64,000 bases of DNA from JABFXC01 sp045804265. Lineage in GTDB: Bacteria > Gemmatimonadota > Gemmatimonadetes > Gemmatimonadales > Gemmatimonadaceae. Shown piece by piece: positions 51,797 through 60,092 of this stretch. The DNA is taken from the NCBI GenBank assembly GCA_045804265.1, contig JBJMNK010000001.1:9483-73482 (forward strand), given 5' to 3'. The position numbers and the translations under genes are program-made. Within the stretch, counting starts at the first letter, position 1. Every line of letters starts with the position of its first letter. The notes beneath the pieces are model-generated. The model ran no database searches and had not been told where the DNA came from. It worked only from the letters and a program-made list of their open reading frames with translations.

Positions 51797-52977
51797 GACG
51801 CTTCCTCACGCAGCACCCGGGCAATCGGCAGCGACGCGCCGCGCCACGCCGGCCATGCGCCGGCGGCGATCCCGGCGATCGCGAGCAGGCCAAGCGCGGT
51901 CCAGGCAGCGCGCGGCTGGAAGAGGAAGAAGTCGATCGACTGCGGGAGCCCGGGGAAGCTGGCGAGGATGGTGTTCAGGTAGCGCGCCGTCACCAGTCCG
52001 AGCGCGAGGCCGAGCAGGGCACCGACGAGCATCAGCGCCGCACCCTCGATCATGATCTGCGCGGTGATCGTCAGGCGCGCGATCCCGATCGCGCGCAGCA
52101 CGGCGAACTCGCCGATGCGTTCATTCACGCTCACCGTCACCAGGGTGCCGACGAGCAGCACGCCGACGACGAGGCTGACGCTGCCGAGGATGAACGCGAG
52201 CTGGCGGAAGTAGCTGAGCCGCTCCTCGACCTGCGCGATCGCGGTCGCGGTCGAGATCGCGGTCACCCTGGGAAGCCTGGTCGCGATCCAGCGCCGCACA
52301 GTTTCCTGGTCGGCGCCGGGACGGGCGCGAATCATCATCAGCGACACCCGGTCGGTGCGTGCCGGCCCGCCTAACGCCTGGAGGTCGCCTAACGGCATCG
52401 CGGCGGCGCGCTGGTCGCGGGCCAGGTAGACGAAGCGGACCCTCCCGCTGATCGTCACCCGGCGTGACCCGGTGAATCGCCGCAGCTGCGGATCGTAGCC
52501 GCCGGCGATGGTGAGGGTGTCGCCGACCTGCCGGCGGATCGCGGCGAGGAGCGCGTCGTTCGCGACCATCTCGCCGGCACCCGGGTCGCGCCCGGCGAGC
52601 ATCACGTAGTCGCCCTGCACCCGCGGATCCACCCCGAGCGCGACCGAGCTGAGCGCGGTCCCATCCGGGCGTGGGAGATGGATCGTTGCGCCGAGCACCG
52701 GCGCAACCGCGACCACGTCGCGCGATTCGCGCAGCGCGGCGATCGTCGCGCTCGCGTCGGCGATGGTCGCCTCGGTGTCGAAGGGGAGCGTCCCTTTCGG
52801 CGCGACGCGAAGGTCGAAGCCGCGACTGGTGAGCAATGAGCGGAACGACTCACGCATCCCGCTCGACAGCATCACCATGTCGAGCAGCAGCGCCGCCGAG
52901 ACCGCGACTCCGGCCACCGCAAGCAGCGTCCGCGCGCGATGTCCGGTGAGCGATGCCACGACCAGGCGCCCGATCAC
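51793..52977 (-). CDS. FtsX/MacB-type ABC permease
   Basis: 394 residues from GTG; a TTG 30 bases upstream extends it. The N-terminal helix (HRARTLLAVAGVAVSAALLLDMVML) leads to a ~230-residue periplasmic domain, then three helices near 270-380 including LAFILGSVSLVVGVLLVGTLVTVSVNERIGEFAVLRAIG, the classic FtsX coupling segment. It is complete for a MacB/AttF-like permease and would pair with the second permease and the ATPase. Last four bases overlap the ATPase start. Confidence 0.92.
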   Translation of the reverse strand: MIGRLVVASLTGHRARTLLAVAGVAVSAALLLDMVMLSSGMRESFRSLLTSRGFDLRVAPKGTLPFDTEATIADASATIAALRESRDVVAVAPVLGATIHLPRPDGTALSSVALGVDPRVQGDYVMLAGRDPGAGEMVANDALLAAIRRQVGDTLTIAGGYDPQLRRFTGSRRVTISGRVRFVYLARDQRAAAMPLGDLQALGGPARTDRVSLMMIRARPGADQETVRRWIATRLPRVTAISTATAIAQVEERLSYFRQLAFILGSVSLVVGVLLVGTLVTVSVNERIGEFAVLRAIGIARLTITAQIMIEGAALMLVGALLGLALGLVTARYLNTILASFPGLPQSIDFFLFQPRAAWTALGLLAIAGIAAGAWPAWRGASLPIARVLREEAS

Positions 52978-53017
52978 AGGAGGAGCCGCGGCGCAAGGGC
53001 CGGGCAAGGCGCGCGCA

Positions 53018-53872
53018 TCAGCGGCGACCGAGCAGCGCCAGCGGATGCGCCCGCGCGAGCCGGAGCGCGGCGAGCGCGCCGGCGACGACGCCGAGCACGA
53101 TCGACAGCGCCAGCGCGAACACGACCGTCTGCGGCGTCACAAGCGCGAAGCGGAGTGGCGTGCGGTACACGCCCTGATAGTGGACGTTGACGATGACCGT
53201 CGCGATCCAGCCTAACGCGATCCCGAACCCAGTGCCCAGGAGCGTTATGACCGACGCCTCGATCACGATCGACTTCACGATCGTCGCCCGTGAGATCCCC
53301 GACAGGCGGAGCGCGGCGACGTCCCGGCGCCGCTCGTCCACCTTGAGCAGGAGGATGCAGAGGAGGAAGATCGCGCTGGCGACGACGGTGATCACGCCGA
53401 TCGCGCGATGGAAGCGGCTGACGACGGCGAACGTCGCCGATGTCTCGACGGCGACGTCCTTCGAGCGGTGTGCGACGAAGCCGAAGGCGGCGGCATCGAT
53501 CGCCGCGACGGCCCGGTCGAGCGAGGCGCCGCCGCGCGTCTGCACGGCGAAGCGGTGCACGCGGTCGCCGTAGCTTGTCAGCGATTGCAGCTGGTCGAGG
53601 TGCATGCGGACGCGGTATTCCTGGCGCGACACCTCGCTCGGATCGGCCGACGGCTTCGTGATCGCGGCGATTCGTACCGTGTCCCCGGCGTCGCCGGGCT
53701 GCGCGCTCACGACAACCAGATCGCCGAGCTTCAACCCGGCGTCGGCGGCGAGGCGCGAGTCGATGGCGATCGTGCGGTGTTCATGCGGCGCCGGGGTCGT
53801 CGGCGCAACGCCCTGCGCGGCGAGCGTGCTCGCGACGCAGAGCGTGAGTGCGGCGAGGATCGAATCAGTCAG
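53018..53872 (-). CDS. second FtsX-type ABC permease, probable CTG start
   Basis: 284 residues if translated from CTG at 53872. In-frame sequence upstream of the first conventional start (TTG at 53734) is clearly coding: a short hydrophobic N-terminus SILAALTLCVASTLAAQG, then HRTIAIDSRLAADAGLKLGDLVVVSAQ, the periplasmic domain. The end holds three FtsX helices with LLLKVDERRRDVAALRLSGISRATI. A TGA blocks the frame just before, and no ATG/GTG exists there, so a CTG overlapping the end of the upstream gene by eight bases is the simplest start. N-terminal region is shorter than in typical FtsX proteins. Confidence 0.75.
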   Translation of the reverse strand: MTDSILAALTLCVASTLAAQGVAPTTPAPHEHRTIAIDSRLAADAGLKLGDLVVVSAQPGDAGDTVRIAAITKPSADPSEVSRQEYRVRMHLDQLQSLTSYGDRVHRFAVQTRGGASLDRAVAAIDAAAFGFVAHRSKDVAVETSATFAVVSRFHRAIGVITVVASAIFLLCILLLKVDERRRDVAALRLSGISRATIVKSIVIEASVITLLGTGFGIALGWIATVIVNVHYQGVYRTPLRFALVTPQTVVFALALSIVLGVVAGALAALRLARAHPLALLGRR

Positions 53873-54287
53873 CGCGTGGATGCGTCACCCAGCTCGTCGT
53901 GTCCTTCAACGACTCGCGCGTCTCCTGCAGCGTGTACGACGGCTCGCCGAACGCCGACATGCCCTTCTTCAGCAACATGAACCCCACGACCAGCTCGATG
54001 ACACCGACCACGATCGCGCCGACCCACATGTGGCCGTTCGCGACGCGACCGATCAGCGTCGCGAGGAAGATCGTCATCGCGACCAGCCCGACCACGCCGA
54101 TGCCGAAGGCGAGCGTCAGCCAGAGCGCGCCGCGCGCGCCGGCGTGAATGTTCTCGCTCATCTCGAGCTTGGCGAGGTGCACTTCGTCGGCCACGAGTCG
54201 CTTGGAATCGTCGGTGAGCCGGCGAATCAGGTCGGGAATCCCGGCATCTGGATCGATGCCGGGGACTGTCGGGCGTGGCGTAGTCAC
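53865..54287 (-). CDS. phage-holin-family (Holin-X/DUF1469) membrane protein
   Basis: 140 residues from a GTG with a strong Shine-Dalgarno GGGAGGAG. After a Pro-rich start, a helix IPDLIRRLTDDSKRLVADEVHLAKLEM precedes two transmembrane segments (LTLAFGIGVVGLVAMTIFLA, GAIVVGVIELVVGFMLL) and a polar tail. This is the Actinobacterial Holin-X/YqjE-like pattern, usually chromosomal and not phage-related. Its 3' end overlaps the second permease start, so it may lead the ABC operon. Confidence 0.8.
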   Translation of the reverse strand: MTTPRPTVPGIDPDAGIPDLIRRLTDDSKRLVADEVHLAKLEMSENIHAGARGALWLTLAFGIGVVGLVAMTIFLATLIGRVANGHMWVGAIVVGVIELVVGFMLLKKGMSAFGEPSYTLQETRESLKDTTSWVTHPRAD

Positions 54288-54402
54288 GGGGCTCCTCCCA
54301 TCGGGCGCGAATATCATCGCGGTCAACCTCGACCGCTGGTTTCGCAAGGACTGTTCCGACGATGGTCCCGCCGTGTCACCGGGCAGTCGCACCCTCGGCC
54401 CG

Positions 54403-55092
54403 TCAGGGCTGCGCCACGACGACGATGTGTTCAGCGAGCTGGGGCCCGACCTGCCGCGCCGCGCCGCTGACGTTGACGGTGAGCGGCCCGCCGAAAGGCG
54501 CACGCTCCACCAGCTCGAACTCGACGCCGGGACGGATCCCGAGCGTGGCCAGGTATCGCAGCTGGTCGGGGTCCTCGTCCTCCACCCGCGCGACGCGGCC
54601 ACGCTCGCCCGGCACGAGCTCGGACAGCGCGCGCCCGGCCGGCCCTTCGACGATGCCACCGTCACGCGTCGGGATCGGCGCGCCGTGCGGGTCGACCACG
54701 GGATCGCCTAACGCTGCGGCCATGCGGTCCACCAGCTCGTCGCTCGCCGCGTGCTCGAGCCGCTCCGCCTCCTCGTGCACGCGGTCCCAGCTGAAGCCGA
54801 GCGCGGCGACGAGATAGCTCTCGATCACGCGGTGGCGCCGTAATGTGCGCAGCGCCGTGCGCCGCCCTTCTTCGGTCAGTCGCACGCCGCGATACCGGGC
54901 GTGATCGATCAGCCCCTGCCCCGCGAGTCGCTTCACCATCCCCGTCACGCTCGCCGCGGCGAGGGCGAGACGGTGCGCCAGGTCGTTGGTGGTGACGGCA
55001 GCGCCCGCACTCGCACGCTCGAGCTCGTACACCGCCTTGAGGCAGTCTTCGGCCGGCGCAGTGAGGCCGTCGTGCGCCTGCGGCGATGTCAT
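54403..55092 (-). CDS. mntR: DtxR/MntR-family metal-dependent repressor
   Basis: 229 residues. The N-terminal winged helix (EDCLKAVYELE, TNDLAHRLALAAASVTGMVKRLAGQGLI, YRGVRLTEEGRRTALRTLRRHRVIESYL) and dimer/metal domain (FSWDRVHEEAERLEHAASDELVDRMAAALG) are typical. The C-terminal ~75 residues form a FeoA/SH3-like domain. Its start overlaps the UspA stop as ATGA, in an operon with mntH, so it is most likely a manganese-sensing repressor acting on the mntH promoter. Symbol is by context. Confidence 0.9.
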   Translation of the reverse strand: MTSPQAHDGLTAPAEDCLKAVYELERASAGAAVTTNDLAHRLALAAASVTGMVKRLAGQGLIDHARYRGVRLTEEGRRTALRTLRRHRVIESYLVAALGFSWDRVHEEAERLEHAASDELVDRMAAALGDPVVDPHGAPIPTRDGGIVEGPAGRALSELVPGERGRVARVEDEDPDQLRYLATLGIRPGVEFELVERAPFGGPLTVNVSGAARQVGPQLAEHIVVVAQP

Positions 55093-55556
55093 GGCTTGAA
55101 CACCGGCGTCCCGCCTGACGGCGTGTACCCGCTGATCCCGGCTCGTACGCAGAGGACCGGGATGCGCGAGCGATGCCGCACTTCGTTGGCGACGCTTCCG
55201 AAGAGAATGTCCTTGAGGAAGCGATGCCCGTGCGTGGACATCGCGATCAGGTCGCAGCCTTCACGCTCGGCCGCGTTGATGATCTCGATCGAGGGGTCGC
55301 CCCCGGCGAGCACCGAGTCGGCGTCGATCCCGGACTCGCAGAGCGAGGCGCAGCATTCCTCGAGGTACTTCCGGTCCGCGCGCATCTCCTCCGATTCCCG
55401 GAGCGTGAGCGAATGGAAGTTCCGCGCGACGAACCCGTCGGCGACGTGAATGAGCACGACTGACGATTTGCAGTACGTTGCCAGCTCGCGGACGTGCTGC
55501 AGGATCGCGGCGTCGGTCGCCGTGTTCTCGAGGGGGACGAGGATGCGCCGGTACAT
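55089..55556 (-). CDS. universal stress protein (UspA family)
   Basis: 155 residues. Starts MYRRILVPLENTATD; contains SVVLIHVAD, LIAMSTHGHRFLKDILFGSVANEVRHRSRIPVLCV, the UspA ATP-binding pattern G-x2-x..GS near the end. The C terminus adds an Ala/Gly/Pro tail. Located between mntH (one-base overlap TGATG) and mntR (four-base overlap ATGA), so expressed with manganese uptake; stress-linked role inferred. Confidence 0.92.
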   Translation of the reverse strand: MYRRILVPLENTATDAAILQHVRELATYCKSSVVLIHVADGFVARNFHSLTLRESEEMRADRKYLEECCASLCESGIDADSVLAGGDPSIEIINAAEREGCDLIAMSTHGHRFLKDILFGSVANEVRHRSRIPVLCVRAGISGYTPSGGTPVFKP

Positions 55557-56935
55557 CAGCTCGTCCACGAGCGGAAGGTGTTGAGCAGCAGCCAGCCGTT
55601 GAGCACCGCGATCACCGCGGCAACGGTCCAGGCGAGTCCCTTCACGAAGGTCGCGTTGACGAAGTCGCCCATCTTCTTCCGATCGGAGGTGAAGATCACC
55701 AGCGGAACGACGGCGAACGAGAGCTGCAGCGAGAGGACGACCTGGCTGAGGATGAGGAGGCGGGCAGTGCCCGACTCGCCGTACATCCAGGCGACGATCA
55801 CTGCCGGAACGATAGCGATCCCGCGCGTGATCAGGCGGCGGACCCAGGGCCGCAGCCGGATGCTGAGGAATCCTTCCATCACGATCTGGCCGGCGAGCGT
55901 ACCGGTCAGCGTCGAGTTCTGCCCCGACGCGAGCAGCGCGAGGGCGAAGACCGCGCTCGCGGCGGCCGTGCCTAACGACGGCGAGAGCAGCTTGTACGCG
56001 TCCTGGATCTCGGCGACACCGGTCTGGCCGCGCGTGTGGAAGGTGGCGGCGGCGACGATCAGGATCGCGGCGTTGATGAACAGCGCGAACGAGAGCGCGA
56101 TGGTCGAGTCGAGGAACGCGTAGCGGATCGCCTCGCGCTTCCCTTCGGTGGTCGACTCGTAGCGCCGCGTCTGCACGATGGACGAGTGCAGGTAAAGATT
56201 GTGCGGCATCACCGTGGCACCGAGGATCCCGATCGCGATATAGAGCATCGCCGGGTTGGTGACGATCTCGTGGTGAGGGACGAAGCCGGCCATCACCGCG
56301 CCGAACGCGGGATGCGAGATGAAGAGCTCGAAGACGAAGCAGGCGCCGACGGTCCCGATGAGCGTGATGACCATCGCCTCGAGCAGCCGGAACCCCTTGT
56401 TCTGCAGCAGCAGCACGACGAGGACGTCGACGGCGGTGATCACGACGCCTAACGCGAGCGGGATGTGGAAGAGCAGGTTGAGCGCGATCGCCGAGCCGAT
56501 CACCTCGGCCAGGTCGCAGGCAGCGATCGCGATCTCGCAGAGGACCCAGAGGATGAAGCTCACCGGGGCGCTGTAGTGATCGCGGCAGGCCTGGGCGAGG
56601 TCGCGCCCGGTGACGATCCCGAGCTTGAGGGCGAGGCCCTGGAGGAGCACCGCCATCAGGTTCGACATCAGGATCACGCTCAGCAGCGTGTAGCCGAACT
56701 GCGATCCGCCGGCGAGGTCCGTGGCCCAGTTCCCCGGGTCCATGTACCCGACCGCGACGAGATAGCCCGGGCCGGCGAAGGCAAACGTCTTCCGCCAGAA
56801 GCCGACGCCGTGAACGGGGACAGTCTTGTAGACCTCGGCGAGTGTCGGCGTGAGCCGTGCCCGCCTCCACCCGGCTTCGGCGGGGGTCGCTTCTTGTGGT
56901 TCTTCTGGTGGAACGACGCGAGGAAGTGCGGCCAT
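55556..56935 (-). CDS. mntH: NRAMP manganese/iron transporter MntH
   Basis: 459 residues with about eleven helices. The metal-site motifs are present: GYMDPGNWATDLAGGSQFG (DPGN) in helix 1 and GATVMPHNLYLHSSIVQTRR (MPH) in helix 6. Imports Mn2+ or Fe2+ with protons. First gene of mntH-uspA-mntR. The leader upstream is an AT-rich island containing a perfect palindrome likely bound by MntR. Confidence 0.95.
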   Translation of the reverse strand: MAALPRVVPPEEPQEATPAEAGWRRARLTPTLAEVYKTVPVHGVGFWRKTFAFAGPGYLVAVGYMDPGNWATDLAGGSQFGYTLLSVILMSNLMAVLLQGLALKLGIVTGRDLAQACRDHYSAPVSFILWVLCEIAIAACDLAEVIGSAIALNLLFHIPLALGVVITAVDVLVVLLLQNKGFRLLEAMVITLIGTVGACFVFELFISHPAFGAVMAGFVPHHEIVTNPAMLYIAIGILGATVMPHNLYLHSSIVQTRRYESTTEGKREAIRYAFLDSTIALSFALFINAAILIVAAATFHTRGQTGVAEIQDAYKLLSPSLGTAAASAVFALALLASGQNSTLTGTLAGQIVMEGFLSIRLRPWVRRLITRGIAIVPAVIVAWMYGESGTARLLILSQVVLSLQLSFAVVPLVIFTSDRKKMGDFVNATFVKGLAWTVAAVIAVLNGWLLLNTFRSWTS

Positions 56936-56977
56936 GGCTCGATTCGGACTTACGAATTTTCGTGTATCGGAAGTCCC

Positions 56978-56997
56978 AATTTAGCTCGCGCTAAATT
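56978..56997 (-). promoter_or_regulatory. candidate MntR operator upstream of mntH
   Basis: Perfect eight-base arms aatttagc / gctaaatt around TCGC, 43 bases upstream of the mntH start, within an AT-rich stretch that stands out from the GC-rich surroundings. A second small inverted repeat (acgaa-tt-ttcgt) lies at 56952-56963, nearer the gene. DtxR/MntR proteins bind palindromes of this length and A/T-rich outer arms. Position and context support an operator; binding is inferred. Confidence 0.65.
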
Positions 56998-57034
56998 TCG
57001 CGCAAGAGCAAGCGCGGCAATCGCCAGGCAGCCG

Positions 57035-57649
57035 TCAGCCCTCGTCCCCGATCAGCCCCAGGAATCCGCGCAGGATTCGCTCGGTCAGTCCCCAGACGAT
57101 GTAGTCACCATGCGCGAACGCGGGGACGCTCAACGACTGGCCGTGTGCCTGCACCTCGGCGGTGATCCAGGCGGCGGTTTCGCGCAGCGCAGGGAGCGGG
57201 ACCCAGAACGCGGCGGCGACTTCAGGGCTCTCGACGACTTCGACGTCCGCTACCACGGCAGCGACATACGGGCGGACGACGACGCGCCTGACCGTCGGCG
57301 TCCGCGGCGACACCTCGTCGAGTGGGCCGAGGATCGCGCCGTCGCGTGCGATGTCGATCGCCGTCTCTTCCCAGGTTTCGCGGATCGCGGTGCGCTCGAG
57401 CGACTGGTCCTCCAGCTCCTGGCGGCCGCCGGGAAAGGCGATCTGGCCGCTCCACGGATCGCCCTCGTATTCGGCCCGCTTGATCATCAGCAGCTCGAGC
57501 CCGCCCGCCTGGCCCGGGCGAAGGACCAGCGCGACGGCGGCGCGGAGCGGATGTTCGCCGGGATCGCATTCCACCGTCGTCGCGGTGCGATCGGCCAGTG
57601 TCGCGGCGATTCGCGCAATCTCGCGGTGCTGCATGACGTTCGTGATCAT
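57035..57649 (-). CDS. Nudix hydrolase (CoA pyrophosphatase-like)
   Basis: 204 residues; an in-frame ATG 15 bases further in is also possible. The Nudix box region is GGRQELEDQSLERTAIRETWEET, with the NuCoA-like DPWSGQIAFPGG just upstream, as in NudL/YeaB CoA diphosphatases. It splits CoA or its derivatives into 4'-phosphopantetheine and 3',5'-ADP, using Mg2+ or Mn2+. The frame upstream is open but lacks homology. Follows the rhodanese gene on the same strand. Confidence 0.88.
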   Translation of the reverse strand: MITNVMQHREIARIAATLADRTATTVECDPGEHPLRAAVALVLRPGQAGGLELLMIKRAEYEGDPWSGQIAFPGGRQELEDQSLERTAIRETWEETAIDIARDGAILGPLDEVSPRTPTVRRVVVRPYVAAVVADVEVVESPEVAAAFWVPLPALRETAAWITAEVQAHGQSLSVPAFAHGDYIVWGLTERILRGFLGLIGDEG

Positions 57650-57704
57650 CGCGCCCGGTTCGGTCGCACGAACCGCACCCCGACCACCTGGGGGGAGGAG
57701 CAGC

Positions 57705-58058
57705 TCAGCTCTCGATCGGGCCGTCACCCTCGACCCAGGCGCGATACCCGCCGCGCAGTGAGCGGACGTCGTAGCCCATCGTCTGCAGCGTGTCAGCGGC
57801 AAGCGCTGACCGGCTCCCCCCGCCGCAGTAGACGACGATCGTCTTGTCGCGCGGGAGCATCCCCTCGCCGCGCGTCTCGATTGTCCCTCGCGGCAACGGC
57901 AGTGCGCCGGGGACGCGGCCGAGGTTGTACTCGTTCGGCTCGCGGACATCGACAAAGACCGTGTCGGCCGAATCGAGCGCGGCGCGCGCCTCGGCCGGGT
58001 CGATCTCGGTGATCCGCTGCTTCGCTTCGTTGACGAGGTCGGTGCCGCTCTTGGCCAT
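57705..58058 (-). CDS. single-domain rhodanese
   Basis: 117 residues. TVFVDVREPNEYNLGRVPGALPLPRG and the active loop VVYCGGGSRSALAADTLQTMGY with catalytic Cys, then LRGGYRAWVEG, match cytoplasmic GlpE-type rhodaneses. Transfers sulfane sulfur from thiosulfate or a persulfide donor to a thiophilic acceptor. It follows the LD-carboxypeptidase gene by 23 bases. Confidence 0.93.
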   Translation of the reverse strand: MAKSGTDLVNEAKQRITEIDPAEARAALDSADTVFVDVREPNEYNLGRVPGALPLPRGTIETRGEGMLPRDKTIVVYCGGGSRSALAADTLQTMGYDVRSLRGGYRAWVEGDGPIES

Positions 58059-58081
58059 CGGTCTGCGCGCGTTCGGGAAGC

Positions 58082-59017
58082 TCAGGAAACGTGAAGGGTG
58101 CCGGCGGTGGCGTCGAGCGTCGCCGTCAGGCCTAACGGCAGCGTCCACTGCTCGTCGATGTGGCCGACCGGCGCGTTGGCGACCGCGGGAACACCGGCGG
58201 CCCGGGCCGCTTCATCGATCACCTCGTCGAGCCGGCGCACCCCGTCCTCGCTCGTTTCCGGGCAGTCGGTGAAGGCGCCGAACACGAGGCCGGCCAGCCG
58301 CGAGAGGACACCGGCGAGCCGCAGTTGCGTGAGCATCCGGTCGAGCCGGTACACCGCCTCGCCGACATCCTCGAGCACGAGGATCGCGCCGTCGAGCACG
58401 GGGAAATACGGCGTGCCGAGCAGCGCGACGAGCAGCGCGAGGTTCCCGCCGGCGAGCCGTCCCTCGGCGACGCCACCGCGGATGACACGCGGCTGCGGGA
58501 TCGGACCGCACGGGTCTTCGCCGGTGATCACGGCGCGACGGAGCGAGTCACGGGAGAACGCGCTCAACGCGCCGCGCGCGGTCGGCGCGTGATAGCTGGC
58601 GATCCCGCTGCGTGTCTCGATCGCGGCGTGCAGCGCGGTAATGTCTGAGAAGCCGAGGAGGGGCTTGGGACGGCGAGCGATCGCGGCGTAATCGAGCGAA
58701 TCGAGCAGCCGCATCGCGCCGTAGCCGCCGCGTGCGCACCAGACGCCGTCGACGCCGGGATCGCGCAGCGCACGTGCCAGGTCCGTTAGGCGCTCGTCGT
58801 CGCTGCCGGCGAAGTAGCCGCGGCGCGCGAGCACGTTGACGCCGACGATCGGCTCCCATCCCATCGATTCGACGTTCGCGATCGCGCGCTCGAGATCGCC
58901 CGGTCCGCGCAGCGGGCCCGCCGGGGAGACCAGCGCGACGCGCGCGCCAGCGCCGAGCAGGGGTGGCCGGCGCAACGACGAGCGGGGATGTGTGCGGGAA
59001 CGTGCAGGCGCGGCCAT
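58082..59017 (-). CDS. LD-carboxypeptidase (S66 family)
   Basis: 311 residues. GARVALVSPAGPLRGPGDL at the start; nucleophile Ser in GFSDITALHAAIE; the Glu in LVLEDVGEAVYRLDRML and His in VGHIDEQWTLPLG complete the S66 Ser-Glu-His triad. Removes the terminal D-Ala from tetrapeptides during peptidoglycan recycling. It appears cytoplasmic (no signal). A start 20 codons upstream is possible but overlaps unlike sequence. Divergent from the Gly/Ser-rich gene. Confidence 0.92.
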   Translation of the reverse strand: MAAPARSRTHPRSSLRRPPLLGAGARVALVSPAGPLRGPGDLERAIANVESMGWEPIVGVNVLARRGYFAGSDDERLTDLARALRDPGVDGVWCARGGYGAMRLLDSLDYAAIARRPKPLLGFSDITALHAAIETRSGIASYHAPTARGALSAFSRDSLRRAVITGEDPCGPIPQPRVIRGGVAEGRLAGGNLALLVALLGTPYFPVLDGAILVLEDVGEAVYRLDRMLTQLRLAGVLSRLAGLVFGAFTDCPETSEDGVRRLDEVIDEAARAAGVPAVANAPVGHIDEQWTLPLGLTATLDATAGTLHVS

Positions 59018-59188
59018 GGTGGAGTGCGGAACGTACCGGCGATCAGCGGCACGGTCAACGGTGACGATATGCATCAACTGGCATTTGCTTTGCGACTTCC
59101 AGCGATCCCAAACGGCGGACGTCTCGCCGACATCATGCCGGGAAGACGAACGCCGGAGTCATCCTTACGCAGCATGGAGGAACAGACC

Positions 59189-59956
59189 ATGGCGGATCAG
59201 GGAAGAGACCAGAACGCAGGGAGCGGATCGTCGGGCAGTGGTTCGTCGGGCTCGTCGAGTTCGCGAAACTCGCAGTCGAGTCAGGGCGGGTCGCAGCAGG
59301 GTGGCGGGTTCGACGCGGCGGGACGGTCAGGCTCTTCGCAGAGTGGCGCGTCGAGCAGTGGTGGCTCCGGTGGATCGTCAGGCAGCTCCGGCAGCTCCGG
59401 CAGCAGCCGGTCGGATCGCGGCAACATGGATGACGAAGGGATCGGCAGCTCGGCGACGCGCGGTGGAATGAGCGGCTCGAGCGGCAGCAGCGGATCATCT
59501 GGCGGCATGAGCGGCTCGAGCGGGAGCAGCGGTTCCTCGGGGGGCTTGAGCGGATCGAGCGGCAGCAGCGGATCGTCAGGCGGGCTGAGTGGTTCGGGTG
59601 GCGGTAGCGGTTCGTCGGGCGGGATGGGCGGCTCGAGTGGCGGAAGTGGTTCGTCGGGCGGGATGAGCGGCGCTGGTGGCGGCGGCGGGTCGGGCGGATC
59701 GAGCGGCGGCTCAGGCGGGTCGAGCGGCGGATCGGGAGGCTCGCGCGGTGGCAGCGGATCGTCCGGCGGCTCCGGTGGTGGGATGGGTGGCGGAAGTGGG
59801 TCCGGCGGAAGTGGTGGATCGGGCGGCAGCGGTGGCTCGGGCGGAGGCTCGCGTGGCGGCAGCGGTGGATCGTCAGGCGGCTCGGGTGGAGGTGGATCGT
59901 CGGGCGGCTCTGGCGGATCCGGTGGCTCGGGCGGCGGCAAGGGCGGCGGTCGCTGA
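59189..59956 (+). CDS. Gly/Ser-rich low-complexity protein
   Basis: 255 residues from an ATG with GGAGGA seven bases upstream (another ATG at 59174). After MADQGRDQNAGSG it is almost entirely Gly and Ser, organised as repeats like GGMSGSSGSSGSSGG with occasional Met, Leu, Arg, and a short acidic RSDRGNMDDEGIG island near residue 80. No signal peptide or membrane segment. Probably intrinsically disordered, possibly a stress or condensate-type protein. The opposite strand is a long Pro-rich open frame, judged a shadow. A strong terminator follows. Confidence 0.7.
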   Translation: MADQGRDQNAGSGSSGSGSSGSSSSRNSQSSQGGSQQGGGFDAAGRSGSSQSGASSSGGSGGSSGSSGSSGSSRSDRGNMDDEGIGSSATRGGMSGSSGSSGSSGGMSGSSGSSGSSGGLSGSSGSSGSSGGLSGSGGGSGSSGGMGGSSGGSGSSGGMSGAGGGGGSGGSSGGSGGSSGGSGGSRGGSGSSGGSGGGMGGGSGSGGSGGSGGSGGSGGGSRGGSGGSSGGSGGGGSSGGSGGSGGSGGGKGGGR

Positions 59957-59970
59957 TCGCGGCTCGATGT

Positions 59971-60012
59971 GAGAAGAGCGCCCCGGGATCCCGGAGCGCT
60001 CTTCTCGTTTTC
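59971..60012 (+). terminator. rho-independent terminator after the Gly/Ser-rich gene
   Basis: Arms gagaagagcgc / gcgctcttctc, with an inner ccggga/tcccgg continuation, followed by GTTTTC. It starts 14 bases after the stop codon. Confidence 0.92.
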
Positions 60013-60092
60013 ATTCGTGTCGCCGCGCGCGAGCAGCGCGCGAGTCGCGCGCTGCACTGGACGCACCTCGCGACGACCCGCAGAATTTCCGC

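Noticed and set aside
53865..54287. Holin-family protein as a sign of prophage
   Set aside because: No other phage gene nearby; this Holin-X/DUF1469 type is a common chromosomal membrane protein.
55089..56870. One 593-codon frame ending in the UspA protein
   Set aside because: Its first 440 codons are the mntH gene in another frame; UspA starts at 55556 overlapping the mntH stop.
59189..59956. Regular repeats suggesting a CRISPR array
   Set aside because: The repeats are in frame, vary in length, and encode Gly/Ser units in a gene with a ribosome site; there are no unique spacers.
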